Source: Betaproteobacteria bacterium (lineage in GTDB: Bacteria > Pseudomonadota > Gammaproteobacteria > Burkholderiales > Rhodocyclaceae). From it: DNA of 6,486 nt. Location of the stretch: assembly GCA_028065725.1 (NCBI GenBank), contig JAPTVL010000332.1, positions 1 through 6,486 of the forward strand. Reading direction: 5' to 3'. The notes below the pieces were generated by a model that saw only the letters and a list, made by a program, of their open reading frames with translations, searched no databases and was not told where the DNA came from. This document shows, piece after piece, positions 5,797 through 6,486 of the stretch. The translations under genes were made by a program, and so were the position numbers. Within the stretch, counting starts at the first letter, position 1; every line of letters begins with the position of its first letter.

Positions 5797-5858
5797 ACCT
5801 TTATGGGCAACATTACCTGCCGTTCGGGCGACGGGTATTCAACTGTGGAGCTAACATC

Positions 5859-6486
5859 ATGTCTGACGCAATCCATCGCAATACTGTCCGCCGTACCTCT
5901 CGCCGCCGGGTGCAGGAGCCTACCAGTCCCGGCCGTTCGAGCCAGCAGCAACCCGTTCGCCGCCAAGATTGGGCGGGCCTGTCGCCTCAGGAAATCCTGG
6001 CGCGCTACAAACCGGGCAAGGCAGCACCCCTGAAGGTACTGGAGGTTTTGATCGAACTCTTCAACACCCTGCACACGTCGTTGGAAAAAACGGTCTCGCA
6101 CAAGACGCGGCATGAGCGTGCTCACTTCCTGCGCCGTTTCTTTCGCGACATGAAAGTCAAGGCCGGATTCAAGACGGTACCGGACCCGCGCAATCTCGGG
6201 CAGAAACACATCCACGCCATGGTGCAGGTCTGGCAGCAGGAGCATCTGGCACCGGCGACGATCCAGACCTACCTGAGTTTCTTGCGGGGACTGGCGATGT
6301 GGATGGGTAAGCACGGCTTCGTGCGTGGGCCGGACCACTACGGTCTGAGTCTTGAAGAATACCAACGTCACGAATACGCCCGGCGCGACAAGAGCTGGTC
6401 TGCCCAGGGCATCGACATCGAGGTGCTGCTAGCTGAGGTGTGTGCATACGACGCCTATGTCGGAGCGTCGCTGCGCCTGAGCCAGA
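5859..6486 (+). CDS. Integrase-domain (tyrosine recombinase-like) protein, partial
   Basis: The first 209 codons are in the window and the frame is still open at the right edge. The ATG at 5859 has GTGGAG eight bases upstream. After a basic, low-complexity N-terminus (residues 1-40), residues 60-155 look like the SAM-like core-binding domain of phage-type integrases: SHKTRHERAHFLRRFFRDM, NLGQKHIHAMVQVW, and LAPATIQTYLSFLRGLAMW. The family resembled is the integrase-domain proteins with a Phage_int_SAM_2-like N-terminus common on proteobacterial ICEs. The catalytic domain would start around residue 185 (GIDIEVLLAEVCAYDAYVGASLRLS), so the Arg-His-Arg-Tyr residues lie beyond the window and activity cannot be judged. 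It reads away from parM. It is not adjacent to the att-like site at 204, so it may be an internal recombinase rather than the one acting at that end. Confidence 0.8.
   Translation, partial: MSDAIHRNTVRRTSRRRVQEPTSPGRSSQQQPVRRQDWAGLSPQEILARYKPGKAAPLKVLEVLIELFNTLHTSLEKTVSHKTRHERAHFLRRFFRDMKVKAGFKTVPDPRNLGQKHIHAMVQVWQQEHLAPATIQTYLSFLRGLAMWMGKHGFVRGPDHYGLSLEEYQRHEYARRDKSWSAQGIDIEVLLAEVCAYDAYVGASLRLSQ

Larger units (their letters stand above)
4814..5858. other. About 1 kb control region without a convincing gene
   Basis: No frame on either strand here has a believable protein: composition is skewed, starts lack ribosome sites, and frames overlap on all sides. The region separates the leftward parM operon from the rightward integrase-domain gene. 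Visible structure includes four CCTTGA-containing boxes between 5183 and 5384; an imperfect hairpin CCGCCCTG/CAGGGGCGG at 5453-5479; GACCTC/GAGGTC at 5541-5546 and 5573-5578; and GGAATCC/GGATTCC at 5763-5769 and 5790-5796 in the leader of the integrase-domain gene. Such a gap beside parM is where a centromere, promoters or an origin might lie. It might also include decayed DNA. Confidence 0.4.

Noticed and set aside
5643..6371. A 242-codon minus-strand frame.
   Set aside because: Most of it is antisense to the integrase-domain gene, whose core-binding motifs are clear; no recognisable protein.

Overview
This window looks like one end of an integrative element (genomic island or ICE) in a high-GC proteobacterium, probably a beta- or gammaproteobacterium. 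The evidence is GC-rich coding DNA, gene families typical of proteobacterial ICEs and plasmids, and a site near the left edge that matches the 3' end of guaA, a known integration target. The organism is not identified.

Layout. Bases 1-395 hold no gene but contain what looks like a recombination site. A 16-18 bp guaA-3'-end core (reading Ile-Glu-Trp-Glu-stop on the minus strand) lies at about 204-221. On its left are two triplets of TGCCA repeats with an exact 10-bp period. On its right is an AT-rich stretch with four CCGTCA/TGACGG hexamers. Bases 396-1986 (minus strand) encode a complete HipB-HipA toxin-antitoxin pair with a recognisable promoter just upstream. Bases 1987-2179 are regulatory DNA.

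Bases 2180-4650 (minus strand) form a tightly packed four-gene operon, read right to left: a ParM/StbA actin-like ATPase resembling PRTRC system protein D, a small ParR-like adaptor candidate, a CFI-box protein whose N-terminus resembles the front of a Cas4-type nuclease, and a membrane-anchored PD-(D/E)XK protein carrying the rest of a Cas4-type nuclease. A possible 45-53 residue gene precedes parM. Neighbouring genes overlap by ATGA or are separated by only a few bases, and the internal starts have good Shine-Dalgarno sequences.

Bases 4814-5858 are about 1 kb with no convincing gene, between divergent units, with scattered repeats. It is a candidate partition/centromere or replication control region. 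From 5859 (plus strand) an integrase-domain gene runs off the right edge.

How it fits together: parM, its adaptor and the toxin-antitoxin pair are all maintenance functions expected of an element with an extrachromosomal stage, and the att-like end explains how it sits in the chromosome. The most unusual item is the Cas4-like iron-sulfur nuclease that appears to be divided between two adjacent genes: the first cluster cysteine and the G-x3-H-E motif are in one protein, and the D...ExK active site plus the C-x2-C-x5-C cluster are in the other, which also has a transmembrane anchor. The idea that the two form one enzyme is inference.
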